From an uncultured Pseudomonadota bacterium (GTDB lineage: Bacteria; Pseudomonadota; Alphaproteobacteria; RF32; CAG-239): a stretch of DNA of 7,327 nt. The position numbers were made by a program, and so were the translations under genes. Where the stretch lies: assembly GCA_902796625.1 (NCBI GenBank), contig CADBPX010000135.1, positions 1-7,327 of the forward strand. The letters are read 5' to 3'. The notes beneath the pieces are model-generated. The model saw nothing but the letters and a program-made list of their open reading frames with translations. It ran no database searches and was not told where the DNA came from. Shown piece after piece: positions 5,498-7,327 of the stretch. Position 1 is the stretch's first letter, and the number at the start of each line of letters is the position of its first letter.

Positions 5498-6225
5498 AAG
5501 AATTGCTGCAAAATTTAATTAACTTATTGCTGCCGCCGCGTTGCCTGATTTGCGGTAAAACGCTGGGAAAAAATAACGGCTTGTGTGCTCAATGCTTTAA
5601 CAAAATTAAATTTATCAGCACTCCGTATTGTGAGTGTTGCGGGCGGCCGTTTGTCAGTGAAGCCGGTTTATCTTTCAATAAAAAAGCTCTTTGCGGGCAA
5701 TGTTTGCATCGGTCGGATAAATATATAAAAATGCAGCGTAGTGCATTCATATATGATGATTTTGCCAAGAAATTGATTCTGGACTTTAAGTTTTATGATA
5801 AGACAGTCTCAGCAGAAACTTTGGCAAATATGTTATTTACCGCCGGACGGGATATCTGGCAGCAAAAACCAGATTTGTTGATACCTGTTCCTTTGCATCG
5901 TTTAAGACTATTGACACGCCGCTATAACCAATCGGCTCTTTTGGTTAAGTTTTTAGCACTGAAAACCGGTATTGCCGCAGACTATTTTTCATTACGGCGT
6001 AAGCGTAATACGATTCCTCAAGTAAAATTATCCGGGGCATCGCGACGTAAAAATTTGCGTTATGCTTTTAATGTTCATAATAGTGAAGCAATTAAAAATA
6101 AAAAGGTTGTGTTGATTGATGATGTGTCAACAACCGGATCAACTTTGCGCGAATGTGCCAAAACTTTGCAAAAAGCCGGCGCAAAAGAAGTTTTTGCCGT
6201 TACATTAGCGCGAACTGAAGATTAG
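5494..6225 (+). CDS. comF: ComF family phosphoribosyltransferase-like protein
   Basis: ComF proteins are cytosolic phosphoribosyltransferase-fold proteins needed for natural DNA uptake in some bacteria; their substrate is not established. The 243-residue product begins with a double zinc ribbon: CxxC pairs at Cys17/Cys20 and Cys31/Cys34, then Cys46/Cys49 (with an extra Cys48) and Cys67/Cys70. The C-terminal half carries PVPLHRLRLLTRRYNQSALL and the PRPP-binding motif VVLIDDVSTTGSTL at 205-218. The length is normal and all zinc and PRPP residues are present. The ATG overlaps the sucD-like stop by 4 nt with only a weak A-rich GGAAAAA region upstream, so translation may rely on coupling. Its 3' end overlaps that of murQ by 4 bp. 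Confidence 0.93.
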   Translation: MKELLQNLINLLLPPRCLICGKTLGKNNGLCAQCFNKIKFISTPYCECCGRPFVSEAGLSFNKKALCGQCLHRSDKYIKMQRSAFIYDDFAKKLILDFKFYDKTVSAETLANMLFTAGRDIWQQKPDLLIPVPLHRLRLLTRRYNQSALLVKFLALKTGIAADYFSLRRKRNTIPQVKLSGASRRKNLRYAFNVHNSEAIKNKKVVLIDDVSTTGSTLRECAKTLQKAGAKEVFAVTLARTED

Positions 6226-7097
6226 AGGACACGACGTAAAATTCCGTTGTTGTCTTGCAATAATTTTTCCGCTTGTTCTTTAGTGCAATTCTTGACAATC
6301 ATCACACAAGCGACTTTAACATTTCCGGATTTTTGCAGGGCAATATCTGCGGTCTGTTCATCAGCTCCGGTAATTTCGCGAACAAATCTTTGGGCGCGAC
6401 GGCGCAGTTTTTGGTTGCTGATTTGCAGGTCAATCATGTAATTGTGATAGGTTTTACCGAGTTTTATCATGGCGCCGGTCGATAACATATTTAAAATCAA
6501 TTTTTGTGCCGTGCCGGATTTCATACGCGAAGAGCCGACAATAACTTCCGGCCCGACTACCGGATTGAGAAAGATGTCAGCGTATTTCTTAAATTCAGCA
6601 GCAGGATTTGAGGTGATTGCGATAGTTAAGATGCCTTTTGTTCGGGCCAGTTGCAGTACTTTGATGCCATAGGCGGGGTTGCCGCTGGCCGAGATTGATA
6701 CAACTATATCATTGGCTTGCGGGTTAAAAGCTGCAAAATCTTGCTCAGCCAGTTCTTCGCTATCCTCGGCATTTTCAACGGCATGGCGAACCGCTGTGTC
6801 ACCGCCGGAAATGTAGCCTTGAATTAGCTCGGGAGAGGCGCCGAAAGTGGGGGAAATTTCCGAAGCATCAAGAATGCCGATGCGGCCGCTGGTGCCGCTG
6901 CCAAAATAAGCCATACGACCGCCTAGGCGCATTTTTTCGGCAATCCGGTCAATAGCAGTACCGATTTGCGGCAGAATTTGTGCAATCGCCAAAGCTACTT
7001 TTTGATCTTCATTATTGATAAGTCTGGCAATTTCGGTACCGTTTTGCAAGTCAATATCCACAGTATTCGGATTAATATTTTCGGTTATTGCAATCAT
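6222..7097 (-). CDS. murQ: N-acetylmuramic acid 6-phosphate etherase MurQ
   Basis: MurQ cleaves the lactyl ether of MurNAc-6-phosphate to give GlcNAc-6-phosphate and D-lactate, in cytosolic recycling of cell-wall muropeptides. The 291-residue product carries the SIS sugar-phosphate-binding fold with YFGSGTSGRIGILDASE (catalytic Glu80), HAVENAEDS (second acid Glu111), ISASGNPAYG, and the signature VGSSRMKSGTAQKLILNMLSTGAMIK. A C-terminal helical region ends in NNGILRRVL. The N-terminus is slightly shorter than in E. coli, but an AGAGGT ribosome binding site at 7108-7103, five bases before the ATG, supports this start. No anhydro-MurNAc kinase or transporter gene is in the window. It converges on comF with no terminator between them. 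Confidence 0.96.
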   Translation of the reverse strand: MIAITENINPNTVDIDLQNGTEIARLINNEDQKVALAIAQILPQIGTAIDRIAEKMRLGGRMAYFGSGTSGRIGILDASEISPTFGASPELIQGYISGGDTAVRHAVENAEDSEELAEQDFAAFNPQANDIVVSISASGNPAYGIKVLQLARTKGILTIAITSNPAAEFKKYADIFLNPVVGPEVIVGSSRMKSGTAQKLILNMLSTGAMIKLGKTYHNYMIDLQISNQKLRRRAQRFVREITGADEQTADIALQKSGNVKVACVMIVKNCTKEQAEKLLQDNNGILRRVL

Positions 7098-7125
7098 ATT
7101 CTACCTCTTTTCAATGTGTTATGAG

Positions 7126-7131
7126 ATTATA
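7126..7131 (-). promoter_or_regulatory. Candidate -10 box of murQ
   Basis: The minus strand reads a perfect TATAAT at 7131-7126, 28 bp upstream of the murQ ATG. The matching -35 position 17 bp upstream is ATGATT, a poor match, so this would be a weak or activator-dependent promoter. The flanking region is AT-rich, so chance occurrence is possible. Confidence 0.4.
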
Positions 7132-7164
7132 GGTGATATTATTTAACAAATCATAAAAAAAATG

Positions 7165-7192
7165 TTGACATTCGCTGAAAAATATTGATTAT
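7165..7192 (+). promoter_or_regulatory. Predicted sigma70-type promoter of tRNA-Tyr
   Basis: A perfect TTGACA (7165-7170) is followed after 16 bp by GATTAT (7187-7192). The 16-bp spacing equals that of the rplU promoter in this window. It would start transcription at about 7198-7200, giving a 5' leader of roughly 45 nt before the mature tRNA. Confidence 0.6.
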
Positions 7193-7245
7193 AGCTATTG
7201 AGAAATCGCACTAGATTTTCTTGCGAACCCCTGAAAGTTATTTAT

Positions 7246-7327
7246 GGAGGGGTGGCAGAGCGGTCAAATGCAACGGACTGTAAATCCGTCGACTTTCGTC
7301 TACGATGGTTCGAATCCATCCCCCTCC
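7246..7327 (+). tRNA. tRNA-Tyr (anticodon GUA), 3' end cut by the window edge
   Basis: The acceptor stem GGAGGGG (7246-7252) pairs perfectly with CCCCTCC (7321-7327). The D-stem GCA pairs at 7255-7257 and 7269-7271. The anticodon stem ACGGA/TCCGT encloses loop CTGTAAA with GTA at 7280-7282. A long variable arm with a GAC/GTC stem (7290-7303) marks a class II tRNA, as bacterial tRNA-Tyr is. The T-arm is GATGG-TTCGAAT-CCATC (7304-7320). All arms are intact. The discriminator base and any encoded CCA lie just beyond the window. Confidence 0.97.

Larger units (their letters stand above)
1326..6225 (+). other. Putative six-gene operon sufS-sufT-sufE-sucC-like-sucD-like-comF
   Basis: The junctions are 2 nt (sufS-sufT), a 4-nt ATGA overlap (sufT-sufE), 2 nt (sufE-sucC-like), a 1-nt TGATG overlap (sucC-like-sucD-like) and a 4-nt ATGA overlap (sucD-like-comF). 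No space exists for internal terminators or stand-alone promoters, so co-transcription and translational coupling are likely. Co-transcription is inferred from spacing only. Confidence 0.8.

Noticed and set aside
7193..7245. A second tRNA or small RNA gene in front of tRNA-Tyr
   Set aside because: No cloverleaf or stable stem is visible; this is simply the tRNA leader after its promoter.

Overview
The window looks like a moderately AT-rich alphaproteobacterial chromosome segment. Three things suggest this: the rplU-rpmA-obg order, a sufS-sufT-sufE cluster, and a SucC-like protein carrying the long nucleotide-loop insertion and the LDAK...FDDNALFRHP block typical of alphaproteobacterial SucC. 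The class is a reasonable inference. A host-associated, reduced-GC lineage is only a guess. There is no sign of phage, IS element, CRISPR array or other mobile DNA, and coding density is very high.

Layout. Positions 1-1136 (minus strand) hold a ribosome/GTPase operon read right to left: rplU (L21), rpmA (L27) and the first 165 codons of obg, which runs off the left edge just before its G1 motif. A strong promoter for it lies at 1181-1208. The 189-bp gap 1137-1325 is a divergent control region that also carries a perfect 9-bp inverted repeat ahead of sufS. Positions 1326-6225 (plus strand) hold six genes packed with gaps of at most 2 nt or start/stop overlaps: sufS, sufT, sufE, a sucC-like gene, a sucD-like gene and comF. 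murQ (minus strand) converges on comF with a 4-bp tail-to-tail overlap. A 148-bp divergent control region then leads to a tRNA-Tyr(GUA) gene that ends one base short of its discriminator at the right edge.

How the genes work together. SufS takes sulfur from cysteine, SufE accepts and relays it, and SufT supports Fe-S cluster maturation. The scaffold genes sufBCD are not in the window. The gene pair after sufE is the unusual part. It has the full fold and length of succinyl-CoA synthetase beta and alpha subunits, but the alpha-like protein has Tyr in place of the phosphorylated catalytic His, Lys in place of the supporting Glu, and altered CoA-contact residues. The beta-like protein has lost several ATP and substrate contacts while keeping its Mg ligands. 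Both reading frames are intact and translationally coupled. The best reading is a maintained, non-canonical or pseudoenzyme SucCD paralogue physically tied to sulfur/Fe-S metabolism. This is the main candidate for undescribed biology here.
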